The translations under genes and the position numbers were made by a program. DNA of 64,000 nucleotides from Rhodopseudomonas pentothenatexigens. GTDB taxonomy: Bacteria > Pseudomonadota > Alphaproteobacteria > Rhizobiales > Xanthobacteraceae. Below the pieces are notes generated by a model, which had not been told where the DNA came from, searched no databases, and saw only the letters and a program-made list of their open reading frames with translations. Every line of letters starts with the position of its first letter. Within the stretch, counting starts at the first letter, position 1. The stretch covers positions 25,654 to 89,653 of the forward strand of contig NZ_UFQQ01000020.1 of NCBI RefSeq assembly GCF_900218015.1. The letters run 5' to 3'. Shown piece by piece: positions 49,771-59,600 of the stretch.

Positions 49771-50979
49771 CTACTTCAGCAGCGGACAGGCTTTCTCGCT
49801 CGCCGGCCTGAACGCTTGTTCTGCGGGAATCTCGGACAGGATCTGGTAATAGTCCCAAGGTTCCTTGGACTCCGCCGGCGTCTTCATGCGCGCCACATAG
49901 GCGGCGCGCATCAGCCGGCCGTCGGCGCGCAGCTTGGCGTTGTCCGTATAGAAATCCTTCACCGGCATCTCCCGCATCTTGGCCATGACGACGTCGGCCT
50001 TCTTGGTGCCGGCGGCCTGCACGGCCTTCAGATAATGCAGCACGGCGCTGTATGTGCCGGCGTGGGCTTCGGCCGGCATCACCTTGTTGCGCGCGAAGAA
50101 GCGCTGTGACCACGCGCGCGCTTCGGGATTGAGGTTCCAGTACCACACGGTGGAGAAGATGATGCCCTGCCCCGCTTCAGGACCCAGCCCGCGCGCATCC
50201 GGCAGCAGGAACGCCGGCGCGAACAGCGTCTGCTTGCCGTCCTTGCCGAGATTGTATTCGTGCGCCTGCTTGATCGACGTCGACAGATCCTGGATCGCGC
50301 TCAGGAACGCGATGACATCGGCGCCGGAGCCCTGCGCCTGCAGCAGGATGGACGAGAAATCCATCGTGCCCGGCGGATGGCGGACGCTGCCGACGATCTC
50401 GCCGCCGCCGTCTGCGATCACCCGCGTGATGTCGGCCTGCATCGCGTGGCCGAACGCCCAGTCCTGAATGATCAGGAACCATTTCTTCTTGCCTTCCGCC
50501 AGCAATCGCGTCGGCACGGCTTTGACGAACATGTAGCTGTCGTGGCTCCACTGCACCGTGTTGGGTGAGCAGGACGCGGCGGTCAGCGCCGAGCTCGACG
50601 CGCCGACGAACAGAGCGAGCCTGTCCTTGCTCTGAACCAGTTCACGAACGGCCAGTGCGACGGCCGAATTGCCGACATCGGCGATGACGTCGACGCCGCC
50701 CTCGTCGAGCCAGCGCCGCGCAAGGGTCGAGCCGATGTCGGGCTTGTTCTGGTGGTCGGCAAACACCAGCTCGATCGGCTTGCCGAACAGCGTCCCGCCG
50801 AAATCCTCGATCGCCATCCGCGCGCCGTCGACCGATCCCGGTCCCAGGCCGGACGCCAGAATGCCGCTCATGTCGGTGAGCACGCCGACCTTGACGGCAG
50901 CCGTCTCGGTCTCGGCACCGGCCGGCGCCGCAGCCAGCAGGGCCGCTATCAGAATTGCCGCAGGACGCACGAGCCGCAT
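49771..50979 (-). CDS. Periplasmic branched-chain-type ABC substrate-binding protein
   Basis: A 402-residue precursor. A Sec signal (ILIAALLAAAPAGAETE) is followed by a type I periplasmic binding fold: VGVLTDMSGILASGLGPGSV, ELVFADHQNKPD and GSVRHPPGTMDFSSILLQAQ. It belongs to the Leu/Ile/Val-binding family, which in Rhodopseudomonas also binds aromatic and dicarboxylic acids. It is divergent from the CoA operon across 137 bp. No permease or ATPase gene of an ABC transporter is nearby, so it must use a remote transporter. Confidence 0.88.
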   Translation of the reverse strand: MRLVRPAAILIAALLAAAPAGAETETAAVKVGVLTDMSGILASGLGPGSVDGARMAIEDFGGTLFGKPIELVFADHQNKPDIGSTLARRWLDEGGVDVIADVGNSAVALAVRELVQSKDRLALFVGASSSALTAASCSPNTVQWSHDSYMFVKAVPTRLLAEGKKKWFLIIQDWAFGHAMQADITRVIADGGGEIVGSVRHPPGTMDFSSILLQAQGSGADVIAFLSAIQDLSTSIKQAHEYNLGKDGKQTLFAPAFLLPDARGLGPEAGQGIIFSTVWYWNLNPEARAWSQRFFARNKVMPAEAHAGTYSAVLHYLKAVQAAGTKKADVVMAKMREMPVKDFYTDNAKLRADGRLMRAAYVARMKTPAESKEPWDYYQILSEIPAEQAFRPASEKACPLLK

Positions 50980-51046
50980 CTTTCCCTCCCTGTCTGACTT
51001 GGTGATTGCGCGTAGCCATACATTCGGCGCTTGGCACCGTCAACAA

Positions 51047-51066
51047 TTTCGACTAGTGAATCGAAA
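51047..51066. promoter_or_regulatory. Inverted repeat between divergent catabolic operons
   Basis: TTTCGA at 51047-51052 and TCGAAA at 51061-51066 form perfect 6-bp arms with an 8-bp spacer. It sits about midway between the binding-protein gene and the CoA ligase gene, where a shared operator for the TetR-type regulator is expected. Assignment to that regulator is inference. Confidence 0.35.
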
Positions 51067-51116
51067 ATCGATAACATGCAAAACGACGGATCAACGTCGC
51101 GGCTATGGAGGACAAC

Positions 51117-52706
51117 GTGACCCAGCCGGTGCTGCCGAGCGACCTCGTCGGCAAATCCATCATCGACCTGCTCGACGCGCGCGCCGCCGCGCGCCCCAAC
51201 GCCCACGCGCTCACGGCGGCTTCGGCCTATGGCGGCGAGTATCGGCTGACCTATGAGCAACTACGATGGTGGTCGGCAAAGCTCGCCGACGGCCTGCGGC
51301 AGCTCGGCATTGCGCAAGGCGATCACGTCGGACTGATGCTCGACAACGAAGCGGGACTCGAGGCGGTGATCACCATGTTCGCCCTGCACCGGCTCGGCGC
51401 CGTGGTCGTGCCGATCAACACCCGGTTCGCCGCGGAGGAAATCGTCTACGTCGTCAACAAGGCGCGATGCAGCGCACTACTCGTCGCCTCGGCGTTGCTC
51501 GCCACGATGACGGCGCTTCGCCCTCGCCTGACCGCGATCCGCGACGTCATCTGCGTGGGACCGGCGCCTGATGGGTCGACCGACTGGCATGCCGTGGGCG
51601 ATCGTGGCCGGGCCAATGCGGGCGGCTGGCCGACGATCTCACCCGACGCGACGTCGGAGATCCTGTTCACCTCGGGAACGACGGCGCATCCCAAGGGCGC
51701 GGTGATGACGCATCTGCGCACGCTGGTCTCGGCCTACGGGTTTGCGGCCGCGCTGTCGCTCGACGACACCGACGTCTACGAGAGCTTCTTTCCGTTCTTC
51801 ACCACGGCGTCGCTGCACTGCCTGATCCTGCCGGCGATCTGGGCCGGCGCCGCCGCGGTGCTCGATCCGGGCCTCGACATCCAGGCGATCATGCGCCGAA
51901 TGGAACGCGAGCGAACGACCAAGTACATCGGCGCGCCGTCCTTCTACATCTTCCTGCTCGACGCCTATCGCCCGGACGTCGACGATCTCAGCCGCATCAG
52001 GCTGTTCGATTACGGCGGCGCGTCGATGTCGGTCGAGGTCATCAGGCAGCTCGCCGCCACTTTCCCAACCGCTGAGCTGCGCCAGACCTACGGCATGACC
52101 GAAACCGGCCCGGCCGGCACGGTCGCCGTCGGTTCCGACAATCTCGCCAAGATCGGCACCGTCGGACGGCCCTGGCCGCTCACCGAAGTGCGCATCGTCG
52201 GCGACGACGGCACCATCCAGCCGGCCGGCGCCACGGGCGAAATCGCGGTGCGCAGCCCGAGCGTCATGCGCGAGTACTTCGACGAACCCGAACTGACGAA
52301 AGCCGCGCTCCGCGACGGCTGGATGATGACGGGCGACATCGGCTACATCGACGCGGACGGATATTTGTTCCACGTCGACCGCAAGAAGGACATGATCATC
52401 CGCGGCGGCCACAACATCGGTTCGCTGGAGGTCGAGGAGAACTTCTTCGCGCATCCGGCCGTGCAGGAAGCCGCCGTCGTCGCCGTCCCTCACCCGAAGC
52501 TTGGCGAAGACATTCACGCCTTCATCGTGCTGCGCCCCGGCGCCACCGCCACCGTCGACGACCTGCGCGCCTTCCTGGTCGATCGCCTCGCCGACTACAA
52601 GATCCCGCGCCGCATCAGTTTCAGCAGCGCTCTGCCGCGCGGTCCGATGGGTAAAATCCTGAAATCTGAACTCCGAAAGCATGTGATCGAGAAAGCAGCC
52701 AGCTGA
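51117..52706 (+). CDS. Acyl-CoA synthetase (AMP-forming)
   Basis: A 529-residue ANL-superfamily ligase that activates a carboxylic acid with ATP and CoA. The P-loop is ILFTSGTTAHPKGAVMTHLR; the A5 motif is RQTYGMTETGP; the A7 aspartate is in GWMMTGDIGYIDADGYLFHV; the C-terminal lysine is in PRGPMGKILKSEL. It resembles long-chain or aromatic acid ligases of rhizobia. The GTG at 51117 with GGAGG five bases upstream is preferred over the ATG at 51105. It heads the operon: the hydratase gene begins one base after its stop. Confidence 0.92.
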   Translation: MTQPVLPSDLVGKSIIDLLDARAAARPNAHALTAASAYGGEYRLTYEQLRWWSAKLADGLRQLGIAQGDHVGLMLDNEAGLEAVITMFALHRLGAVVVPINTRFAAEEIVYVVNKARCSALLVASALLATMTALRPRLTAIRDVICVGPAPDGSTDWHAVGDRGRANAGGWPTISPDATSEILFTSGTTAHPKGAVMTHLRTLVSAYGFAAALSLDDTDVYESFFPFFTTASLHCLILPAIWAGAAAVLDPGLDIQAIMRRMERERTTKYIGAPSFYIFLLDAYRPDVDDLSRIRLFDYGGASMSVEVIRQLAATFPTAELRQTYGMTETGPAGTVAVGSDNLAKIGTVGRPWPLTEVRIVGDDGTIQPAGATGEIAVRSPSVMREYFDEPELTKAALRDGWMMTGDIGYIDADGYLFHVDRKKDMIIRGGHNIGSLEVEENFFAHPAVQEAAVVAVPHPKLGEDIHAFIVLRPGATATVDDLRAFLVDRLADYKIPRRISFSSALPRGPMGKILKSELRKHVIEKAAS

Positions 52707-52707
52707 C

Positions 52708-53496
52708 ATGAATCATTCTCACTACGAAACCATCCAGATCGATCGGCGCGGTCGCGTGCTGACGATCACCATGAACCGGCCGGACGTGCTCAACGCCGTC
52801 AATGCTAGGCTGCACTCGGAACTGTCGCAGGTGTTCACCGACGCCGCGCGCGATCCCGATTCCGACGTCATCGTGCTCACCGGCGCCGGCCGTGCCTTCT
52901 GCGCCGGCGGCGACGTCGAATGGATGCAGAACGCCATCGACGATCCGGACTCCTTCGAGGTCACGGTGGCTGAAGCCAAGGCGATCGTGTTTTCGCTGAT
53001 CGAATGCGAGAAGCCGACCATCGCCCGCATCAATGGTCCGGCCGTCGGGCTCGGCGCCACGATGGCGCTGTTCTGCGACGTCTCGTTCGCAGCCGACACC
53101 GCCTATATCTCCGATCCCCACGTTTCGATCGGCATGGTAGCGGGCGACGGCGGCGCGGTGATCTGGCCGCAGCTCATCGGCTTCGCGCGCGCCAAGGAAT
53201 TCCTCTTCACCGGCGATCGCATCGGCGCTGCTCGAGCCGCCGACCTCGGCCTCATCAACCGCTGTGTGCCTTCGGCCGAGCTCGATGCGGCCGTTGACGC
53301 CTTCGCCGACCGCATGGTCAACGGCGCCACCAAGGCGATCCGCTGGACCAAGGTGACCACGAATGTCGCGCTGCGGCAGCTCGCGGCGAGCATGATGGAT
53401 GTCGGCCTCGCCTATGAGGCGCTGACCAATGTCAGCAAGGATCACCGCGACCTCGTGGACAAGTTCCGCGCGCGTGCCGGAAAGGCCAAGGCATGA
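52708..53496 (+). CDS. Enoyl-CoA hydratase/isomerase family protein
   Basis: A 262-residue crotonase-fold enzyme. The CoA-binding oxyanion hole is AFCAGGDVEWMQNA and INGPAVGLGATMALFCDVSF. The first catalytic glutamate of classical hydratases (P-E-I position) is replaced by histidine in ISDPHVSIGMVAGDGGA; the second is kept in ARAKEFLFTG. An aspartate in the GDGG stretch might substitute. It may therefore catalyse hydration of a special substrate or another crotonase reaction. It is the second gene of the CoA operon. Confidence 0.87.
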   Translation: MNHSHYETIQIDRRGRVLTITMNRPDVLNAVNARLHSELSQVFTDAARDPDSDVIVLTGAGRAFCAGGDVEWMQNAIDDPDSFEVTVAEAKAIVFSLIECEKPTIARINGPAVGLGATMALFCDVSFAADTAYISDPHVSIGMVAGDGGAVIWPQLIGFARAKEFLFTGDRIGAARAADLGLINRCVPSAELDAAVDAFADRMVNGATKAIRWTKVTTNVALRQLAASMMDVGLAYEALTNVSKDHRDLVDKFRARAGKAKA

Positions 53497-54257
53497 GTGA
53501 CGACAGCCTCGCCGGCCGCGGCGCGCTCGTCACCGGCGCCGCCGGCGGCATCGGCCTCGCCATCGCGGCGCGACTGGCGACGCGCGGCGCGCGCGTGGTC
53601 CTGGCCGACCGCGACGCCCAGCGTCTGGCTCAGGCACAGTCGCACGTCGCGAGCGCCATCGCCCTCCCGGGCGACATCGGCTCGGAAGCTGGCGCCGACG
53701 CGCTCGTCGCCGATGCCGCCGCCGCGCTCGGCGGGATCGACATCCTGGTCAACAATGCGGGCATCGCCGAATCGATCGCGCGCACCATCGACCAGCGCCT
53801 CGAGGACTGGCAACGCGTCATCGACGTCAATCTGCGAGGCACGTATCTGGTGTCGCGCGCCATGGCCCGCCACGCCCTGGCGCGCAAGGCCGGCGGCGCC
53901 ATAGTCAACATCGCGTCCGTCGCCGGCATCGGCGCCATCCCGAGTTCGAACGGCTACGGCGTCTCGAAGGCGGCCGTCATTCACCTGACCAAGACCATGG
54001 CCTGCGAGTTCGCCGCCAAGGGCCTGCGCGTCAATTGCGTCGCCCCCGGCTTCATCGACGCGCCGATGGCGCACGAAATGTTCGCCGACAGAAAGACCAA
54101 CCGGGACGCCGTCGAGAAGCGCCTGCCGATGCATCGGTTCGGTGCGCCAGACGAGATCGCCCATGCGGTCGCGTTCCTCGTCTCCGACGAGGCGTCCTAC
54201 GTCACCGGCGTCGTGTTGCCGGTCGACGGCGGGTGGTCGGCCTATGGCGGCGCGTGA
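53493..54257 (+). CDS. Short-chain dehydrogenase/reductase
   Basis: A 254-residue classical SDR. The cofactor motif is TGAAGGIGLAIAARL, with an aspartate in VVLADRDAQ that favours NAD. NNAGIAESIAR and the catalytic Ser-Tyr-Lys in NIASVAGIGAIPSSNGYGVS-KAA are present. It likely oxidises the hydroxyacyl-CoA made by the preceding hydratase, like 2-hydroxycyclohexanecarboxyl-CoA dehydrogenase or FabG-like enzymes. The start overlaps the hydratase stop (ATGA). Confidence 0.9.
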   Translation: MSDDSLAGRGALVTGAAGGIGLAIAARLATRGARVVLADRDAQRLAQAQSHVASAIALPGDIGSEAGADALVADAAAALGGIDILVNNAGIAESIARTIDQRLEDWQRVIDVNLRGTYLVSRAMARHALARKAGGAIVNIASVAGIGAIPSSNGYGVSKAAVIHLTKTMACEFAAKGLRVNCVAPGFIDAPMAHEMFADRKTNRDAVEKRLPMHRFGAPDEIAHAVAFLVSDEASYVTGVVLPVDGGWSAYGGA

Positions 54258-54264
54258 GGAGCCC

Positions 54265-55407
54265 ATGACAGTGACATCGACAGCACCGGAGATACACACC
54301 GAGCTCGACGCGCTGCGCGACGCCATGCGCCGCCTGATCGCGCGCGAGATGACGCCGCATTACGCCGACTGGGAACGGGCGGGCGCGATCCCGCGCGAAT
54401 TGTGGCGCACGATGGGAGCCGCCGGCCTGCTCTGCACCTCGATTCCGGAAGCCTATGGCGGGCCCGGCGCCGGCCTGGCGCATGCGCGCGTGGTGATCGA
54501 GGGGCTCGCCGACGCCTTCGTCGCATTGCCCGGCTTCTACACGCATTCCGAAATCATCGCGCCCTACATCCTCAAATACGGCACGGAGCAGCAGAAGCAG
54601 ACCTGGCTGCCGCGCTGTGTGACCGGAGACTGCGTGCTGTCGATCGCCATGACCGAACCCGGCGCCGGCAGCGACCTGCGCGGTGCACGGACGGTGGCCC
54701 GCCGCGACGGCGACGACTACGTCATCAGCGGTCAGAAGACGTTCATCACCAACGGACTGCACGCCGATCTCGTGATCGTGCTCGCCGGCACCGAGGGGAT
54801 GTCGCCGGGACGCAAGTCACTGTTCCTGGTCGAGACAAACCGGTCGGGCTTCTCGCGCGGCCGCGTGCTCGACAAGCTCGGGCAGCGCGCGCAGGACACC
54901 GTCGAACTGTTTTTCGATGAAACGCGCATCCCCGCCACCAACCTGCTCGGCGTCGAGGGCGAGGGTCTGGGATATCTGATGGCGCAGCTGCCGCGCGAGC
55001 GGCTGTTCGTCGGCATGTCCGCGATCGCGGGAGCCGAGGCCGCGTTCCGCGAAGCCCTGGCCTACACCAACACGCGCCACGCCTTCGGCCAGCCGATCTC
55101 GCAGTTTCAGCATCTGCGGTTCCGGCTGGCCGAGCTCAAGACCAAGATCACGGTGGCGCGCGCGTTTCTCGATCAGTGCATCGCCCGGTTCGAAGCCGGT
55201 CAGCTGTCGGTCGATGAAGCCGCCATGTGCAAATACTGGATCACCGACGTCGAAGCCGAGGTGCTCGATCAGTGCGTGCAGATGCATGGCGGCTACGGCT
55301 TCATGCGCGACTACCCGGTGGCCCGCGCCTATGCCGACGCGCGCGGACAGCGCATCTACGCCGGCACCAACGAGATCATGAAGGAAATCATCGCGCGTAA
55401 CCTGTGA
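54265..55407 (+). CDS. Acyl-CoA dehydrogenase
   Basis: A 380-residue FAD enzyme that introduces a double bond next to the thioester. Signatures are IAMTEPGAGSDLRGARTVAR, ISGQKTFITNGLHADL and QMHGGYGFMRDYPVARAYAD. The C-terminal catalytic position of medium-chain enzymes (YEGT) reads IYAGTNEIM. The base is instead likely E246 in LPRERLFVGM, as in isovaleryl- and long-chain-type enzymes. The ATG at 54265 has GAGGAG upstream. It is 7 bp after the SDR gene. Confidence 0.92.
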   Translation: MTVTSTAPEIHTELDALRDAMRRLIAREMTPHYADWERAGAIPRELWRTMGAAGLLCTSIPEAYGGPGAGLAHARVVIEGLADAFVALPGFYTHSEIIAPYILKYGTEQQKQTWLPRCVTGDCVLSIAMTEPGAGSDLRGARTVARRDGDDYVISGQKTFITNGLHADLVIVLAGTEGMSPGRKSLFLVETNRSGFSRGRVLDKLGQRAQDTVELFFDETRIPATNLLGVEGEGLGYLMAQLPRERLFVGMSAIAGAEAAFREALAYTNTRHAFGQPISQFQHLRFRLAELKTKITVARAFLDQCIARFEAGQLSVDEAAMCKYWITDVEAEVLDQCVQMHGGYGFMRDYPVARAYADARGQRIYAGTNEIMKEIIARNL

Positions 55408-55472
55408 ACGAGGCGCACGCGAACAACGCAAAACAAGAACATCGTAAAACATAGAAAAGTGGGAGGATGGAG

Positions 55473-56672
55473 ATGTCTTTGAAGACCGTTGCAATTCTGG
55501 TGACGGCCGTGGTCGCCCTGGCGACGCCGGTGATGGCCGAGGACGCCGCGCCGGGTGTCACCGCGACGTCGATCAAGCTCGGCAACACGGCGCCCTATAG
55601 CGGGCCCGCCTCGGCTTACGCGACGATCGCAAAAGCCGGCCTCGCTTATTTCGACATGATCAACCAGGCCGGCGGCATTCACGGCCGCAAGGTCGAGATC
55701 ATCAGCCTCGATGACGCCTTCACGCCTCCCAAGGCCGTCGAGCAGACCCGCAAGCTGGTCGACAGCGACAATGTCCTGGCCATTTTCCTCCCCATCGGTA
55801 CGCCGACCTCGGCGGCGACGCAGGCCTATCTCAACAGCAACAAGGTGCCGCAACTGCTGGTCTCGTCGGGCGCGTCGCGATGGAACCAGCCGCGCAAGTT
55901 TCCCTGGACGGTAGGCTGGAACGTCGACTACGTCACCGAGGGGCGAATCTACGCCAAGTACATTCTGGCGAATGTGAAAGAGCCGAAGATCGCCCTGCTC
56001 TATCAGAACGACGATTACGGCAAGGACATCCTCGCCGGCCTCAAGCAGGGCCTCGGCGACCAGCAGGCTGCGCTGGTCCAGGCCGCGACCTACGAGCTGT
56101 CCGATCCGACCGTGGACTCGCCGATCGCCAAACTGCGGCACAGCGGCGCCAACGTCTTCATCAGCGCGACGACACCGAAATTCGCGGCGCAATCGATCAA
56201 GGTCGTGGACCAGCTCGGCTGGAAGCCGCTGTTCGTGCTCCCCAGCGTATCGAATTCCGTCGATCCGGTGCTGACGAGCGCTGGCCTCGACAAATCCGCC
56301 GGCATCATATCGACCTCCTACGTCAAGCAGCCGACCGATCCGCAGTGGCAGAACGACCCGGACTTCAAGACCTGGTCGGCGTTCATGGACAAGTACTATC
56401 CGTCGGGATCCAAGAAGGACTGGCTGAATGCCTATGCCTACGGCATGTCCTACGTCATGCACCAGGCGCTGGAGAAGGCCGGCAAGAACCTGACGCGCGA
56501 GACGCTGATGGCGGCGATGGAAAGCGTGCGCGATCTGCAGGTGCCGATGCTCATTCCGGGCATCACCGCGACCATCACCAAGGACGATCACGGCCCGCTG
56601 AAGGCGATGCAGATGATGAAGTTCAACGGCGAATCCTGGGAGCCACTCGGCGGCATCGTCTCCGCGGACTGA
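55473..56672 (+). CDS. Second branched-chain-type ABC substrate-binding protein
   Basis: A 399-residue precursor. The signal peptide is KTVAILVTAVVALATPVMA, followed by ITSIKLGNTAPYSGPAS-type TSIKLGNTAPYSGPASAYAT and IHGRKVEIISLDDAFTPPKA. It is a type I periplasmic binding protein, distinct in sequence from the one at 49771. The ATG at 55473 lies six bases after GGGAGG; the ATG at 55467 is too close to it. It is 65 bp after the dehydrogenase gene, so it is likely the last gene of the CoA operon and binds its substrate outside the inner membrane. Confidence 0.9.
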   Translation: MSLKTVAILVTAVVALATPVMAEDAAPGVTATSIKLGNTAPYSGPASAYATIAKAGLAYFDMINQAGGIHGRKVEIISLDDAFTPPKAVEQTRKLVDSDNVLAIFLPIGTPTSAATQAYLNSNKVPQLLVSSGASRWNQPRKFPWTVGWNVDYVTEGRIYAKYILANVKEPKIALLYQNDDYGKDILAGLKQGLGDQQAALVQAATYELSDPTVDSPIAKLRHSGANVFISATTPKFAAQSIKVVDQLGWKPLFVLPSVSNSVDPVLTSAGLDKSAGIISTSYVKQPTDPQWQNDPDFKTWSAFMDKYYPSGSKKDWLNAYAYGMSYVMHQALEKAGKNLTRETLMAAMESVRDLQVPMLIPGITATITKDDHGPLKAMQMMKFNGESWEPLGGIVSAD

Positions 56673-56699
56673 CCCCGGTTCGTCTCGAACTAAGATCGA

Positions 56700-59600
56700 T
56701 CAGTTCGGCGGCGCCGGGAAATCGGCGCCGCTGTTTTGTCGGCCGGTGTTGAACTCGAAGATCTTGCGCAGCACGCCCGGTGCCATCGCCGAGATCGGGT
56801 TGACCCGCAGCACCGGCTTGCCCGGGGTGCCCACCACTTCGTAGGTGACGCCGATCAGACCCTCGTTGCTGCCGCCGCCGAGGAACAGGCCGACGATCGG
56901 GATCTGCCCGAACATGTTGTTCAGCCCGTACATCGGCACGAAAGTGCCGCTCATCCGCACCTGGTTGGCGCCGTAATCGATCGAGCCTTCGATGGTTGCG
57001 CCGATCGTCGGCCCCTTCACAACGCCGTCCCGGATGGTGAGCTGGCCGTTCTGGCGGCTGAACTCGGCGCGCAGCCGCGAAAACGCCAGCCCCTGCGGCT
57101 GTCCGCCCGGCGCGCCCGCGGCGACGCGATCGAGCGCCGCCTCGCCCTTCACGGTGAAGTCGCGGACGTTGATCAGGCCTTCCTTCTCGCGCGGCTCGGC
57201 GGTCGGCGGCTCGACCGCCAGCGACAGCTGACCGCCGTACATCTTCGCGTAGCTGTCGGTGAAGCGGAAGAACGCGCCGGCGTCGTTGGTCTCCAGATAG
57301 ATCACCTCGCGGCCCTGATTGCGGCCACGCAGATCGGCGGTGATCGGGGTGTCGCGGCCGAGCTTGCCGGTCATGGTGAAGCTGCGGATCGCGCCGTTGC
57401 GGCGGGTGGTCTTGACCTCGAGGCTGCGCAGCGCCTCACCGTAGAAGCCGGCGACCGCGCCGAACTTCAGGTCGAGATCGAAGTCGACGCTCTTGCCCTT
57501 GGTATCGCCCGAGCTGCCCGACAGCGCCGAGCGGATGAAGCCGCGACCGTCGAACACGTCGCCGCGCATCACCGCCTTCAGCACGCCGTCGGGGCTGCGG
57601 TCGGCCTTCAGCATCGCCTTGTCGCCTTCGGACGGCGAGTACACCGGGAAGTTGGCGTTGATCAGATCGCCGTCGGGGTCGACCTCGAGCGATCCTTTGA
57701 TCAGCGTGCCGCCGCCCTCGATGGTGACGTCGTCCAACCTGGTCGATTGCGGCTTGCGCACGACGTTGAAGGTGGCGCGGCCGGGCTTGCCGGGCTGTTT
57801 GCTCCATCCCGGCAGCAGATTGTCGAGCTTCACCGGCGTCAGATCGGCGTCGATCGCGAATTTGGAGTCCTGATCGTTGTCACCGATCTTGCCGGTCAGC
57901 TTGACGCCGAGCGGGCCTGAGAGGCCGCTGCCGAAATCGACCCCGAGCCGCGCGCGGCTGGCGTCGTCGAGCGTCGCCTGCAGCTTGACGTCGGCATCGC
58001 CGTCGGCGGGCTTGCGATAGTCCAGCGCCGCCGCCTGGCCGTTGATCTTGACGTCGCCCTTGACCTGGTAGCCCTGATTATTGGCGGTCACTTTCAGCGC
58101 GGCGGCTTCGAGCTTCTGCCCCATCGCCAGCTTGTCGGCCGAGAACCCGGCGAGGTCGGCGGTGATCGAGTAACTGGTGTCCTGCTTGGTCAGCTCGCGC
58201 TGGATCGGCATCCCGAGCGCGACCTGTGCCGAGACGTTGCCCTTGCTGGTGGCGGGATCGATCGGCAATGCGGCAGCATCGCTGAGCCGGCCGGAGGCGA
58301 GCACTTCGGCAACCGCCGGCACCGGTCCGTCGAGTTTGAACCTGATCCGCGACGGCGCCGGCTTCGGCGCCAGGTCAGGGACCTCGAACAGGATGTCGGA
58401 CAGCGCGATCTTGCGGCCGGCGTCGGTGTCGGCGCTGGCCTGATTGATCGCGACCGTGGCGGTGCGGCCGGTCACCCGCACCCGCATGTCGGCGTCCTTG
58501 ACTATCGGCATGCCGTCGACCGGGCGGATCGAAGCCCCGTTGCCGAGAATGTTGACGAGCAGCCCCTCGTCGGGGATCGGCGGCCCGCGGCGCGACAGGT
58601 TCTTCATCGGCGAATTGACGGCAACGTCGATGGTCTGGATCGATCCGGTGAGAATCCGTTCGATCACCCATTCGCGCAGTTCCGGGACGATCAGCACCGG
58701 CCACATCCGCTTCAGCGCCGACACCGACATCGGCGTGCCGGCCAGACCGAGCGTCAGCCGCGGCTCGCCGGCATAATCGATGCTGCCCGATCCGGCGACG
58801 CCGATCTCGCCGTTGCTGACATCGGCCTGGGTCAGCAACACCCGGCGGTTGGCGTTGTCGAACCGGACCCGCACGGCGATGCGATTGAAGATCAGCGGCG
58901 CTTCGTTCTGCGCGCCGGGCAGCACGATGGTGCCGCCGGACAGGCCGAGTTGCCAATCGTTGACGCTGCCGTTCGGCGGCTCCAGCGAGGCCAGCAGCGT
59001 GATCCGGTTAGGCCCGGCCAAAACCTTGAACGGTGCGATCAACACCCGGCGATTGGCGTCCCATTCGAACGAAGTCTCGATCTGGTCGATCGCCATCGGG
59101 TAATCCGGCGTATCGTAATCGATCACCGTGCCGGCGCCGGCCGTCAGCTTGCCGCGGAAATAGGTCGGGACGCCGTCGCGGCCGATCTCACCCTTGAGGT
59201 CACCGGTGAGCGGGAAGTCGGCGCTGTAGGTCAGGTTCTTCAACCGCAGCGCCAGCAGCACGGTGCGGGTCGGCACCTGGTTGGCATGCAGTTCGACCGA
59301 GCGAACGCCGTCGCGTGCCGGGCCGACCTGAACCCGCAGCGACCAGGCCTTGCGACCTTCCTCGCCGATGCTGAGCGCCACGCCGCCATTGCTCGGACGG
59401 CGCAGGCTGAGCGAGATGTTCTCGAAGGTCCAGCGGTCGCCGCGCTGTTCGTCATCGACCACCAGATTGCCGTTCTTGAGCCCGATCTCGTTGAGGTTCT
59501 GGCCGTCGAGCCCGGTCAGGCTCAGACTGTCGAGCCATGCCAACCCGGCGAGTACGCCCTTCATCGGATCCGGACTGTCCGCCCCCGCCACAGGTGGCGT

